The translations under genes were made by a program, and so were the position numbers. Shown here piece after piece: positions 24,792-36,400 of a DNA stretch of 64,000 nt (the first letter of the stretch is position 1; every line of letters begins with the position of its first letter). Under the pieces are notes generated by a model. The model was not told where the DNA came from and did no database searches. It saw only the letters and a list, made by a program, of their open reading frames with translations. This DNA is from Galerina marginata. Taxonomy: Eukaryota > Basidiomycota > Agaricomycetes > Agaricales > Galerinaceae. The stretch is taken from positions 2,294,001 through 2,358,000 of the forward strand of contig JAECYW010000002.1 in the NCBI GenBank assembly GCA_023014335.1, read 5' to 3'.

Positions 24792-26285
24792 ATGATCCCT
24801 GCCAGCGAATCTAGGTCGTCTACCCCGTCCAAAAAGCGCTCCAAATGGGACGAGGACGGTGAAGATGAGCCACCTTATGTGCCCCAGCCAAAGCGCCGCG
24901 TGAAGCCCAAGATACCCGAAGCCTCTAGGCCCGTTTCGCAACCGACTCAAAGCAACACTCCTTCTATGGTCTTTAAATCAACACACAGTAGATTTGTGCC
25001 CTCTAGACTTCGACATCCACCAATACAACCATCCCGATCTGTTTACTCCTACGAAAGGCTTAATCAGATAGAAGAAGGATCCTACGGTGTCGTCTTTCGC
25101 GCCCGGGATAAACAGAGTGGCGACATTGTCGCGTTGAAGAAACTAAAACTCGATGAAGAAAAGAATGGTTTTCCTATAACGGCTCTGCGTGAGATATACG
25201 CTCTCATGTCATGTCGGCATGAAAATGTTGTTGGTATTCGGGAAGTCGTTGTCGGGGATACCTTAACCCAGTGCGTATCGAGCTCTGTTCCTAGGCCTCC
25301 ATGTAATCACAATTTGCTTTATGGTTATGGCAAAGAGTTTTCGTTGTGATGGACTTCATTGAGCACGACCTCAAGTCCTTGCTTACTGTCATGCCCTCAC
25401 CCTTCCTCCAGTCGGAAATCAAGACACTCATGTTGCAACTACTGTCAGCGGTAAATCACTGCCACGATAATTGGATTCTGCACAGGGACTTGAAGACCAG
25501 CAACTTGCTTATGAATAACCGCGGAACGATTAAGGTCGCCGACTTTGGTCTGGCACGACGTTATGGTGACCCTGTCGGTGTTGGAGGGTTGACACAGTTG
25601 GTCGTAACGCTTTGGTATCGGTGAGTAACCTTTATTGTCAAATCGCTATCAACAATCTTCATGAATACCTCAGTGCACCAGAAATCTTGATGGGCGCCAC
25701 TACATACTCCACAGCCATCGATATGTGGTCTGTCGGCTGTATTTTTGCCGAACTTCTGCTGAAGGAGCCCTTGTTCCAAGCACAGGGAGAATTGGAACTT
25801 CTCTCCATGATTTTCAAACTACTTGGGCCCCCTACAAACAACTCTTGGCCTGATTATTCTTCACTTCCATTAGCAAAAACGATATCCCTACCCTCGCCCC
25901 AGCCCCACCAATTTCGGCAAAAATTCCAATATTTAACGTCTACTGGCTTGGATCTCCTAATGTCTATGTTGACATACGACCCTGGGCTAAGGATCACTGC
26001 CGCAGATGCCCTTCACCATCCTTATTTCATGTCAGAATTCCCTCCTTGTTTGCAATTATGTTTTGCTCACTTTATTGGACAGTGAATCACCCCTACCGAA
26101 GCACCCAGATTTATTTGGATCGTTTCCTTCTGCTGCCGCTGGGGAGAAGTAAGTGGCAAATGAACCGTCTATACTGCTACCCATATTCATAACAACATAG
26201 GAGACGAAAGCCTTTCGACAGTCCAACAGCACCCAGAGGCGCGAATTATAAAGTTTTTGAAGACTCTAACGTATTGCACACGTAG
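24792..26285 (+). CDS. CDK11/CDK10-like cyclin-dependent protein kinase
   Basis: Serine/threonine kinase of the CDK11 (PITSLRE) branch, linked to transcription and splicing. The basic N-terminus holds nuclear-localisation-like KKRSKWDED and PKRRVKPK. The kinase domain shows the Gly loop [33 protein letters not shown] (PITALRE in place of PITSLRE), catalytic [14 protein letters not shown] in VADFGLARR, activation loop [13 protein letters not shown] and [10 protein letters not shown]. The last small exons read [15 protein letters not shown] and [20 protein letters not shown]. Four GT-AG introns splice cleanly: within TLTQ/VFVV, at WYR/APE, after HHPYF, and before the last exon. CDK10 is the main alternative. 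Confidence 0.9.
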
Positions 26286-26379
26286 ATAGAACGGATAATC
26301 CAGATGCGCATATAGTTTGACAAATACAAAACAATATAGGACATGGTATATGCGAGCCAAAGCGGGGCAGTACAAAAAA

Positions 26380-28234
26380 TTACTTTAGATTGACATCAAA
26401 CTTGGCCGTGAGCTCCTCACGCATACGTTGAAAGCGCATACGAGTAATGCCCATCTCACCACATTTGTCATAGAACTCCTGTACTTCTTCGACTGTGAAT
26501 CGGAAGTCCTTTGCTATTTCGCGGATGCCTTGATCAATTACATGCATGTTTGCAATGGCCATCAAAGCAGCTGTAGGCAAAGTAGATGGTTCTCCCATGT
26601 TGTGCAAGGCGGGAGAATGGGTCATGTTTGCCCTAATGTCAAGAATATTAAGAAATGTATGAGGCCAGATAACAAAGAAAACTTACTGGTCAAGCCGTTG
26701 TCTCTTGTCTCTGTCAGGAAATTCGGCATCAGACGCTTTTCTTTTGCTCCAAGGTGGAGGTGGCGCGTTTCCGACGCGCACAGCCCAATCGGGGTTATCT
26801 TCTGTGTCGTCCATTTCTTCCTCAGCGGGGCTGTTTCTGATGGCGGAACGGTCCAACGGGATAGACGAAGGGATGGGCAAGATCGCAGAGTATGCATTCC
26901 CAACGTCTGCCAGAGCATGCAAAGATGCCATTGGATCGTGTAGGTGATGTGGCGCGTTCATTTCCAAAGGGCCTAGTGGGGGCAAATGGCTCGGGTCTGG
27001 CGCCTCAAGGCCTACATTGGAGAACTCTTCTGGACCAGGGATTTGTTCATTAACCTTGACTTTCTTCCTTCTGGTTCGCTTTGGTTTCTCCTCTGCTTGA
27101 CGGACGTAGCCATACTGTCCCTTTTCACCAGGTGCGGGCTTCTTTTGGTCTACAACACGCGCAATGATAGTGTCAAGGCGTGCTGCATTCTTTTTGTATC
27201 GTTCTCTCCAAGATTGCCAGGTGTGCCGAGTAACCCAGGCATACTCTGGATCAGCACTCTGGAATTTGAATCAATGGGAGGACGACACGTTGATTGGCAA
27301 GCTTGAAAGCTCACAAGGTCACATAGCTGTTGATACAAGCGATTTCCTGTTCTTCCACCTGTTTCCTTGTATGGAATCTTTGCAGCGATCCAGTTGCAAA
27401 GGTGTTCTTCGTCCTCTTCTGTAAATTGTGTCCGTCTGTAAAGATGGTCAGTTTATAAACTCGAATGAGTGACGAACAACTAACTCTTCACCCGGCCTAC
27501 GACCACCAGGGTTCTTATATACCAACGGTGTGTACACCACCGCGCCTTTTTCTATACATTTTTTGACCCACAGGTATGACTCGATGTATTTGTCTGGCAC
27601 GCCTTGGTATGTTTTCACGAGATGATGAAACACGTCAGTGTTGGGATCAGCCAAAATAACGCGCGCTGACTGCGCAGATGCATGAGGATCGCCGCCAGAG
27701 TGCTGGAAAAGAGTGAGGTCTGGTACAGCTGAGCAACTACAACAAATTACACACCATGATGCGGGAGCCCAGTGCGCTCCTAGCGTTTATGTTGGCGATG
27801 CTGGGATGTATGTGCATTGGAATGGGGGTTCCATTCTCGGTGAAAATCTGCTTCAACAGCATCCCTGCGATTTTGCACGCTTCAACGTAGCTGTATGGCA
27901 CAAAGTGCCTTTCAGGTCTATCCGCGCTGGTCCAACAAAGACGAAGTCGCTCTTCTTCAGCTGTTCCTGGCTGAACCAATATATATCCTTGCCTCGGTAC
28001 CTTGGCCTCAACTCGCCCACCAAGTGACTTGCAGAAGTATAAGCGTCCGATGCCGCTCGTCGGGAGAAATGCCACTCACTGTTATGGTCTCACAAAGCTC
28101 GGCTTGAACCTCCTGAGGAAGATCCTTTTGTATGAAGAATTTGACGGCAAGGCCATTGCTACCATCCTGAAATATAGGCTAATGTGTAGACGGTTAGAAA
28201 GGACGGGTCCTTGAGGGCTTGAATTCCCTACCAT
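26380..28234 (-). CDS. RAP1: Rap1/TERF2IP-like telomere protein (BRCT + Myb)
   Basis: Probable shelterin/telomere subunit. Exons join without frame breaks. A BRCT-like N-terminus reads LAVKFFIQKDLPQEVQAELC, SLGGRVEAKVPRQGYILVQP and HFVPYSYVEACKIAG, followed by YIESYLWVKKCIEKGAVV. A Rap1-Myb-type domain follows: RTQFTEEDEEHLCNWIAAKI, ETGGRTGNRLYQQLCDL and VTRHTWQSWRERYKKN. A basic and acidic linker has KRTRRKKVKV and KRKASD. The C-terminal helical segment (MTHSPALHN... VEEVQEFYDKCGEMG) may be the RCT interaction module. BRCT-Myb order plus TGN and HTWQSWRERYKK are the Rap1 hallmarks. The first exon (ATG at 28234, about ten codons) joins by a short 38-nt intron with a perfect CTAAC and is the least certain part. 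Confidence 0.8.
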
Positions 28235-28269
28235 CGCTTCGACTGCCCCGAGTTTAAGGTTGAGGGTAA

Positions 28270-28299
28270 CAATAGGGTTTCACGACACAGGGTTAGGTC
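28270..28299. promoter_or_regulatory. Telomere-repeat-like motifs upstream of the Rap1-like gene
   Basis: Within 70 bp upstream of the Rap1-like start codon the plus strand reads AATAGGGTTT (28271-28280) and AGGGTTAGGT (28289-28298). These are partial TTAGGG units; on the gene's own strand they read as AAACCCTA and ACCTAACCCT telobox forms. Whether Rap1 or another telomere-repeat factor binds here is inference. Confidence 0.35.
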
Positions 28300-28342
28300 T
28301 TGGTTACGTAACATGTTAGAATTACGACTGTTCTTACTCTAC

Positions 28343-30053
28343 TTAGAAAAACAGGTAAGGGTTGTACTCATCCGAGTCGGACGAATATTCGTCGTATTCA
28401 ACATCATAATCCTCCTCCTCCTCTTCAGTTAATCTCAGCTCCAGCCCATCCCACTCAAGGTTGACAATAATATCTCCAAGTAGAGACACGTCGTCCTCCG
28501 CAATCTGATAACATTCCTCAAGCTTCAACTTCAGGACTTCAACACCACATTCATATCTCCAGATGAGACAATCTTGTACCGCCTTTATTGTAATGTCTTC
28601 CCCGAAGATGACATCTCGCAAAAAGATAGAATGAAGACCCCGAAAATATAGACCAGGATTAATATTGCTGGATGTTGTCAAGCTTTGAGTTTCTTGCAAT
28701 GCTTGTATAAACATTCGGGCGTTCCGCCCGACGGTGTACATTGATCGCAATTGAGGGAGCGTGCCAACTGCTTCTGCCAAAGTGTGAGGTGTGAATATTG
28801 CATTGCTTTCCAAATGCAGCCCAACGAGATTTTTCAATGGTAGAGCACCGCAAACATCCATCAGGATTTTATCACGCATCGTCGTGGTCCATACCATCCG
28901 CTTGCTTAGCAGCAATTCGACGTTTGGAATGATATAGCTCATCTGGTGATGTGATGCAAGAACCGTCGATGCTCTGACCAGGAGGCCATTGGCCATTGCA
29001 GAAGGCATGGAGACCTCCAGGGTGCGGATATTCATTCCTTCAAACTTTGCTGACGGCGAGAGGAGGGACGATACCGAAGAAAGAACTCTTGTGAAGTCCA
29101 GGTCGCTGGTGATGGCGGTGTTACATTCAAGCTTAATAATGACCGTAGGACGAAACGAGATGCCTTCCAATAGCATCTGTACTTCTGGTGTCGAAGATAT
29201 ACGGTCAGCTTTTGAAGGTGAGCGAAAAACAACTTTTCTCGGGGTTGTGGAGAGTCTTCAGGCATGGGAAGGGTATGTTGAAGATCCATGGTTTCCAAGT
29301 TGGAGGAGTATTATGGATTTTCAAAGACGTAAGGGAACGCCAAAGGTGACAGTCCCAATTAATTTTGCACCCAGTTATTTCAAGCCGATGAAGACGATCC
29401 GCTTGGCAAAGAACATTTTCAAGAATTTCGCAATACTCTGTGGTGGATGCTTGATGTATACAGAGAGATTCCAAATTTGGTGCAGATTGGGGTAATTCAG
29501 AGAGAAGTCCTTGGATCACGTCAGGGTGGGTGACCTTCAAGCTGAGGTGTCGTATTCTTGATGCCTGGCGTAAGGCTGATGAAATCGTTTCAGTAGGGAA
29601 TTTCCGGTAATATGACGTTAAGAAGTCCCCCGCCACTGTTAGATCGGCCATTTTCGACCGAGAAAGCATCTCCTCCGTCCAGCGAGCATTGGAAAGGGGA
29701 AGATTGGTCCAAAGAGAGGGGGAGTTCACAGCTACGTCACGCCATTCGTGGCATACGTGACTAACTTTTATCCAGTGTAGGGGGCCCCTTTCCAAGTCCT
29801 GACTTGCAAAGTAAAAGATCTTGCAGAGCATTTCAGGAGGAAGTCGCGAAACCGGTGCAAAGGTGTTCCTCCGTTTCCACAGAGTTACTATTTCGTTCTC
29901 GTGTTTACTGACTTCCTTGTCAATAATCAGGAAGGCATCTTGCATGTTCATATTTTCGTTTACAAGCTGCCCATCCTTTCGAGCTCCTGATATCAGCAAA
30001 TGGATAAACGTGTAGTGGAGGAAGAAAAGTGGAACAAACTTACGCTTTGCCAT
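28343..30053 (-). CDS. F-box/LRR-like protein
   Basis: Likely substrate adaptor of an SCF ubiquitin ligase, one of many such genes in Agaricomycetes. The first ATG at 30053 gives a tiny first exon, probably spliced over gtaagt...cag (54 nt) to ARKDGQLVNENMNMQ. A coiled segment (IDKEVSKHENEIVTLWKRR) precedes the F-box APVSRLPPEMLCKIFYFAS, followed by HVCHEWRDVAVNSPSLWTNL and LRR-like repeats. Around 29220-29300 the frame changes twice. Either a 49-nt intron (gttgtt...ccag, with a CTGAC branch) removes this stretch, or two bases are missing, because the stretch itself reads like LRR coding (FFAHLQKLTV). The C-terminus is strongly acidic (EEEEEDYDVEYDEYSSD). Confidence 0.75.
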
Positions 30054-30098
30054 CACTACGCAATGGTAGATTGCGGAATTCAAAAGTATCGGAATGAA

Positions 30099-31362
30099 TT
30101 AGCGCCCGTCCTCGACTTGTGGTCGAAGTTGTTGCAGTCCAAGAGAGGCAAGTGATGTCCTATCCCACATTACATAAACAAATAGTGGATTTTCTACGAT
30201 TGTACTTATAGTACAGGGGCAGCAATTCCTGGCGACCCTGGTATGGACTCGTCTTCTCAGAACATAGATAAGGATAGTAGCTGCCAGTCGGCACCGAGTC
30301 GGAGTAATATGCATCGTCCTCGAGTCGTCATCAGGGAAGCCCCACTCAAGATCGACAATATTTCGATCTCGAAATGGTCCTCCTTGATTTTCCGTTAGGA
30401 CACGACCTTCAAATTCAATATCTAGCTCGTATTTATTTCTCCAGCGAAGACAGTTTTGTAGGAAAAAAGACACCAGAATGCGCGATTTTGTCAGATTTTG
30501 ATCGGGAGGCATTTCTTGCAGCGCAAGTTTCATGTTTCGGGGCAGGTGTACACAGACGGCAACTGAGGGAGGGTCCCAAATTGTTCTGCGAATGTGTGAG
30601 ATGTAAAGATAACATCGTTCAGGTGCAACATGGAGAGATTCCCCAAGGGTATTACAAACAGCACAAAAATCGGTTAACACCTCATTATTGCCATTTCCAC
30701 AGTCCGACAACTCAGAAACAAGGCTGGGAAATACATAGTCGCCTTTTGTCTCCAAAGTTGTGTATGCTCCGAACCAGAGGCCGTTGTAGGTCCCACCAGG
30801 AGCAGCGACTTCAAGCTTCCAGATAATTATTTCTGGATATTTTGTTGATGGTAGGAGGAAAGAGGATATTGTGGAAAGAACGCCGGCGAAATCTGGAACC
30901 GCTGGTAGCAGTTGCTTAACACACAACTGTCAGTTTTCAAGATGTGCGAAAAATATCTTTTCACGCAGTCGAAGTGGTTAGCGACAGGGAGCACATTTTG
31001 AAGGTCGACGAACGCCAGGTAGGGCATTCGTTCAAAAGCATTCCAGAGTTTAGTTGCTGTCAGTTTAGAAGTTTGGATACGATGGTAAAATTGTTGAGCT
31101 TGTAAGACAGGTCCAAACGCGGCAGTCCCAAATAATTTTGCAACCAACGGGTTCGAGATAACGAAGACTATCCGCTTGGCAAAGAACATTTCCAGGGAGT
31201 TCGCAATGCTCCGCAGTGTCCACGTAGCGAGTAGAACATATACAGAGAAATTCCAACCTCGGTGCAGAGTGGAGTGATTTTCTGTAGCCGTTTCGAGCTG
31301 CTGGTAAAAAGGAAGAGGTACATGGTTATATTCACAAAAAAAACGGGGGGCACAAAACGCAC
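30099..31362 (-). pseudogene. Decayed, 5'-truncated tandem copy of the adjacent F-box gene
   Basis: Fragments in different frames match the neighbouring F-box gene in order. ELPGNVLCQADSLRYLE and GCKIIWDC match EILENVLCQADRLHRLE and GCKINWDC. FAGVLSTISSFLLPSTKY matches FTRVLSSVSSLLSPSAKF. A shifted frame near 30550-30600 reads SHTFAEQFGTLPQLPSVYT against PHTLAEAVGTLPQLRSMYT. The F-box itself and the N-terminal 190 residues have no counterpart before 31400. Several frame changes are needed, so this is a relict rather than a gene. Confidence 0.75.
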
Positions 31363-31583
31363 GATTATTTATTGCAGTACAAACCGTCCAGCGCGAAATG
31401 GCAGTGTGACAATTGACTACGTAGAACTGTTCAAGGCTTTCGACTGTTGTTTGTAGTACTCATTGTCCCTGTCAAAGCCAGCGCCATAATCACCCAAGTA
31501 CTAGTCCTCGGGAGTGCCTGTAAATACATTTCATTGGCTGTCTTGGTAGTTTAATAGTAAACTAACACAATTAATTTTGCCAA

Positions 31584-33413
31584 CTATTCCAGAACTTTGC
31601 CCGGGTTCATGATTCCCTTTGGATCAAAGACGTGCTTGATTTTCTTCATCAGGTCGATGCTGACCGCACTCTTAGAATACGGCAATGCATGAGTTTTCAT
31701 GGCCCCGATTCCATGCTCAGCAGATATTGAACCTCGGACCGATGCTATTTTGTTCCAGTGTAAACGGGGGCCGAGCAGGATATGGAAGCGAAACGTACCA
31801 ACGACCTCATAGATATATGGTTCTAGTGCGTCTTCGATCTCGGGAAGATATGCATCAGCAACAATGTTCAAATGCAAGTTGCCTAAGAAGAGCTTGTTAT
31901 CAGGAAGCCGGTGATGCATACAGAAAATGACTGACCGTCTCCAACGTGACCATATCCAATCACATATTTGACAGCCCGATCATGCAGGAGGCCCTTTGAG
32001 CGCAAATGTTCGCGAGTGTCATCCACAACACGTTTGAAGGATGACAGTGGGACTGAGATATCATATTTGTAGGCTTTACCCTCCTTTGAGACAGCTTCTG
32101 TCACGCCCTCACGCAGTGCCCATATAGATGAGAATTGTGCTGGTGATTGGGAAAGAACCCCTGTGTTGATCAAGGGCTTGTCTGCAGTAAGAAGCAACTC
32201 GAGAAGATCGTTAAGTTTCTGGAATATGCCATTAATTAAATTGACAGTTCATGTTAGAAAAAATTTACCTCTTCATCATGCTCCCTTCTTCCGCCGCTGG
32301 TTTCTACCAGGACAAAACACTCGGCTCCTGCAACATCTTCGTCGCTCAGTGCCCTTCCTTGGCCGTGTTTCACAGCCAGATCGTAAGCTGTGCGATCAAT
32401 AAATTCGAATGCAGATAGAATCTCAGAAAGCTGGCGCTTGACAGTTTGGTATAATGGAAGGACATTATCAAAAGATGGCAGAGCCAGAATGACGTTATTT
32501 GAAGCTTGAGGCGCTGGGGGAGTCAGAATAGATACCCCGGTAATGACACCAAGTGTCCCTTCAGCACCAATGAAAAGCTGCTTCAGGTCGTAACCTAGGG
32601 ATGAATTCAGGAAAGGAATAACACAGTGCAACTTTGTTGTATACCTGTGTTATCCTTACGCAAGGTCGTAAGCTGGTCCAGGATTGTGCCATCCGGGAGG
32701 ACAACCTCAAGACCGAGAACAGTGCCATGCAGAGAGCCATAGCGCAAAAGCCGCAAACCACCAGCATTCGTTGCAACGTTTCCACCTATTTGACAGCTAT
32801 TTTTGGACGGTTTACGAATTGAAGGGGAATGTGGGGAGAAAGACATACCTGCCTTTGGCTCCCAAGTCAATCGGCATGATATGGTTATGAGGGGCAACAT
32901 AGTCTGTGAGGGACTGTAGAATGCAGCCAGCATCTGCGACAAGTATTCCTGTTTGGCAACGAGTGAGACGACCACGAATTAAAATACGAAAGGACAGTAT
33001 TGACCGGACACAGGATCGAAGGACCGAACTGTGTTCAGATTGGAGAGGGACAGAATGACTTCGTCGTTCACAGGGACACTTCCTCCAACCAGACCGGTGT
33101 TTCCGCCTTGGGGCACGACGCCGATGCGGCGTTCATTGCACCACTTCAATATTTCGCTGACTTGCTGAGTTGATTTCGGTTTGAGGACCGTGGTAGAACG
33201 ACCGTGGAACCTGCCCATCCAGTCATTGTTGAATGGCTCGAGTTCTTGGGCCGGGCTTGACCTCGGGGAGAGGGTCGAGATTATGGAAGAGGGTGACAAA
33301 ATGACTGAGAAATGAGCGATGTCATGTTCGCCAACCGGGGTTAGGTGAGCTGTGGTGGAAAGATGTGCACGACGGAGACTCGCCGCACTGGCACGTCTCG
33401 CGCAGACGAACAT
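31584..33413 (-). CDS. FAD-linked D-2-hydroxyglutarate / D-lactate dehydrogenase (Dld2-like), mitochondrial
   Basis: Oxidises D-2-hydroxyacids, passing electrons to FAD. The start [20 protein letters not shown] is a typical mitochondrial presequence. The FAD-binding PCMH domain follows: [32 protein letters not shown], then [19 protein letters not shown] and [15 protein letters not shown]. The C-terminal FAD oxidase domain has [27 protein letters not shown] (metal/substrate His motif) and [19 protein letters not shown], ending [14 protein letters not shown]. Six introns of 45-60 nt splice in frame and no frame break is seen. The motif GGNTGLVGG and tail favour the D-2-hydroxyglutarate/Dld2-Dld3 branch over cytochrome-linked D-lactate dehydrogenase. 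Confidence 0.9.
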
Positions 33414-33470
33414 GAGGGAAGGAGGAGGAGACTGTTACGTAACGATGTGAGGAGAATCATTCCCAGCCAA
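33414..33470. promoter_or_regulatory. 57-bp divergent start region between Dld2-like and CNH-GYF genes
   Basis: Minus-strand ATG at 33413 and plus-strand ATG at 33471 leave only 57 bp. An upstream in-frame extension of the CNH-GYF frame overlaps the Dld2 coding region, so its 5' UTR must run through the other gene's first exon, or its start is the second ATG at 33498. Confidence 0.45.
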
Positions 33471-36400
33471 ATGAATGTTGTTTCAGACCACGAGCCAATG
33501 GATGACCCTGACGATGCTGCCAGCGTTCGCAGCATGCCCGCCGTGCATGTAACAGAGCCCTCGTCGCCGGCGCCCAGTCCCCAGCACACCGACCCTGCTG
33601 TACTGTCCACCAGGCCCCCACTGTCTCCTGCGAGAAGTAGCACCATGCAGGAAGAATCGTCGCTCACCCAGCAGCAGCGGAGGGCCAGACACAGGTCGGC
33701 AATAGAGGTCAGCATATTTTTTTCTTTTTCGTTGTTGCGTCCTTCAACGGTCTCTTCCAGCCTCGGTCCAATCGACTCTCTGGCTTTTTTACCAACCTCA
33801 TTCACCGCCGGGATTCGCCCCACACCTCCTCTCGGGAGCCTATTCACGAAGACTCGGCTCAGTCTGAACCCCCTCCGTCGGCTGTCGTCGTTTCCCGCCC
33901 ACCGTCTCCTCCTCCTGCCCGCCCTGTTACTCCTCCTCCGCCTCTGCCCGCCCCTACCCTCCAGGAACTGGGTCTATCGCTCTCTGCAATGACCTCTGAC
34001 CTTGCTCCGTCGCATTTCACAACCCCGCCTTCAAGCGGTGCTTTTCTGGCCCCACACTACCTCCTCTTATGTCATGCGCAAGGACTCGATGTCTTGCCTT
34101 TGGTGTCTCCCCCTGCCCCCCAACCTTACGCCCTTGTCCGCCGCGTCAGCTTCAAGAGCGTGGTCGTAATGGAACAGCGCGGCGTACTTGTGGCTATAGC
34201 CGGCAGAAGGGACGGCGTGCGGGTGTACGCTCTTGAGGAAGTCAAGAAAGCTATTGAATGGCGAATTGACGTCGAAGTCAGACGGGAGCGCGACCGCACC
34301 CGAAGAGAAAACGTGAAAAAAATAGCGTTGCGAAATGTAGATGTCGCCGATGCTCGTGATTCAGCAGAGAAAACCCGCAAAGCGAGTTTATCCACACCTC
34401 CGCCAGGAGATTCGGAACGAATCCGCGCCAACCTGCTTCGTAAAAGCTCTCAACATACGTTACCCACTCCTCCATCCCCACCTCCTGTTCCTCTCATCCC
34501 TCGTTCAGCCACACCCCGTGCACCCAAAAGAAAACCTAAACCGTCTTTACAGATTCCCTCCCACCCTCCACCGCCTGGGCCCTCTGGTCATCCGCCTCCG
34601 TATGCCAGCCCAACAGAGATTGTCAACTCTCCCTTACCTTTGCAAAGTAGACCATCATATGTTTCACTGAGATCAACTTCAAGAAGTGGTTCAGCGAGCA
34701 ACGTCCTCGCAGCAGCCTCTAGCCATCGTGCTGCCAACTCATCAAGATCGCAAGATGATTCCAAGGCAGATTGGGCCGAGTCAAGTGATGATGAAGCCAT
34801 TGACGTTGTGGCAGCTGGGTCTAGTGGTAGCCACCTCGATGAACGGACCAGTGCAACCCTTTCTTCCGTATCGTCTCCACAATTACCAGGTGTCGTACAG
34901 CCCGTGTCTGTTCCAGTCCCCTCTCGGAACCCGTCTGGCGCTATCAGGAGAAATCGTCCGTCGAACCTTGACCTCTCCTTGACTCGTGTAAACACCATAC
35001 CCCCTCCTGAGCCCTCGCCCGCTCCAACACTCATTAATTTACGACAAGCCTTGACTCAATTACCTCCACCGGTACCGACTCCGAATACTCCAGCCATAGA
35101 CGCCGATGATGACGAGGAGGAAATCGAAGGCCATATCAGTCTGGCGCAGGCATTACTTGAGAGTCGCATTCCTGACCTCCCGCCTCTCGGAACGACACGC
35201 CCACAAGAGCCTATTTTATTGACTTCGACTTCAGGAATAAGGCCTGGGTCGATAGAACCCTCCTCTCCTCACACTGCCGATTCGATTGGTCGAAGTAGCA
35301 CCAATGAAGGTGCTTCCAGACGTCGCCGCCGATGGTCCATTATGATCAGCAGTCCTACGGCGGATAACGATTCGTTTTCTTCAGCCAACGGCCCTTTGAC
35401 CGCGCCTAGTTCAAGATCGACCAACCGGTTTGCTCGATCTCACTCGTTTCGTTCCAACCGTTCTCAGACGCCAACCATGCGCTCTGCAACGGACCCATTT
35501 CCCCCATCTGCTTCAAGTACTACACTACCTAACACTGATTTAACTCCCACCCCCGACCCTCTTCCTAGTACGACTCCCACAACCTCTCGGACATCCCGTT
35601 TTATTCCCCGTATCATTAGTAATGCTCTGCATGGTCGAAGGAGTAACGAGCGCTCACCAGCACCTCCTTCAAGCCCTATTGATGTAGGCGAAGGGATAAG
35701 GTGGACCCCAGGGGCAAATCAAGCACCTCCACCCAAGCTCGAGTACGTAAAACTCCCAGGAACAAAAGGCGCGATCCTCGTCAAGGCTGTCGAGACGGCC
35801 AAGAAGAGGTTTGGTTATTCTTTTTGACTGTTGCTCGTCGACTAACATCGAATCATATCAAGTTTCCTTGCCATACTTTGTGGTGATAATGGCGAGAAGG
35901 TTGAACTATTCGCCGGCACATATCGGACAGCCCTGGGTCTGTCGCGGACGTTTATTTTGCCAGATTCTCCCCGTTCCCTGGAACTCCAACTACAAGGAGA
36001 TGATCTTGTTGAGGTCTTTTTAGTATTCGCTCAGAATGTCTTTGGCCTAGAGCCAGCAACAGTGAGAGTTCGCGAGGTCAGGATTGGCAGAGCGGAAAGG
36101 CGAGCAGCAAGACGCCGAGCACGAGAAAATAGACCTGGAGACCCTACTACAAATGAACAGGAACAACTCGATGACGAGACCAATGTGAACGTCAACATAG
36201 GCGTTTCTGTTCCTGTCGCTAGTACAAGCACGGTTGGGGCAGAAAATGGTTACGATCGTTCAAGTAGTCCGACCCTCGTCGCCTCTGATCATCCTGAAGC
36301 TCAGCCAGAGCGACCAAATACGCCTGAAGCTGCGCAGACATCTTCTGCTTCACAGGCCGACGAACTTGTCATACTAGCGACAGCTCAAATGGGCCCATAT

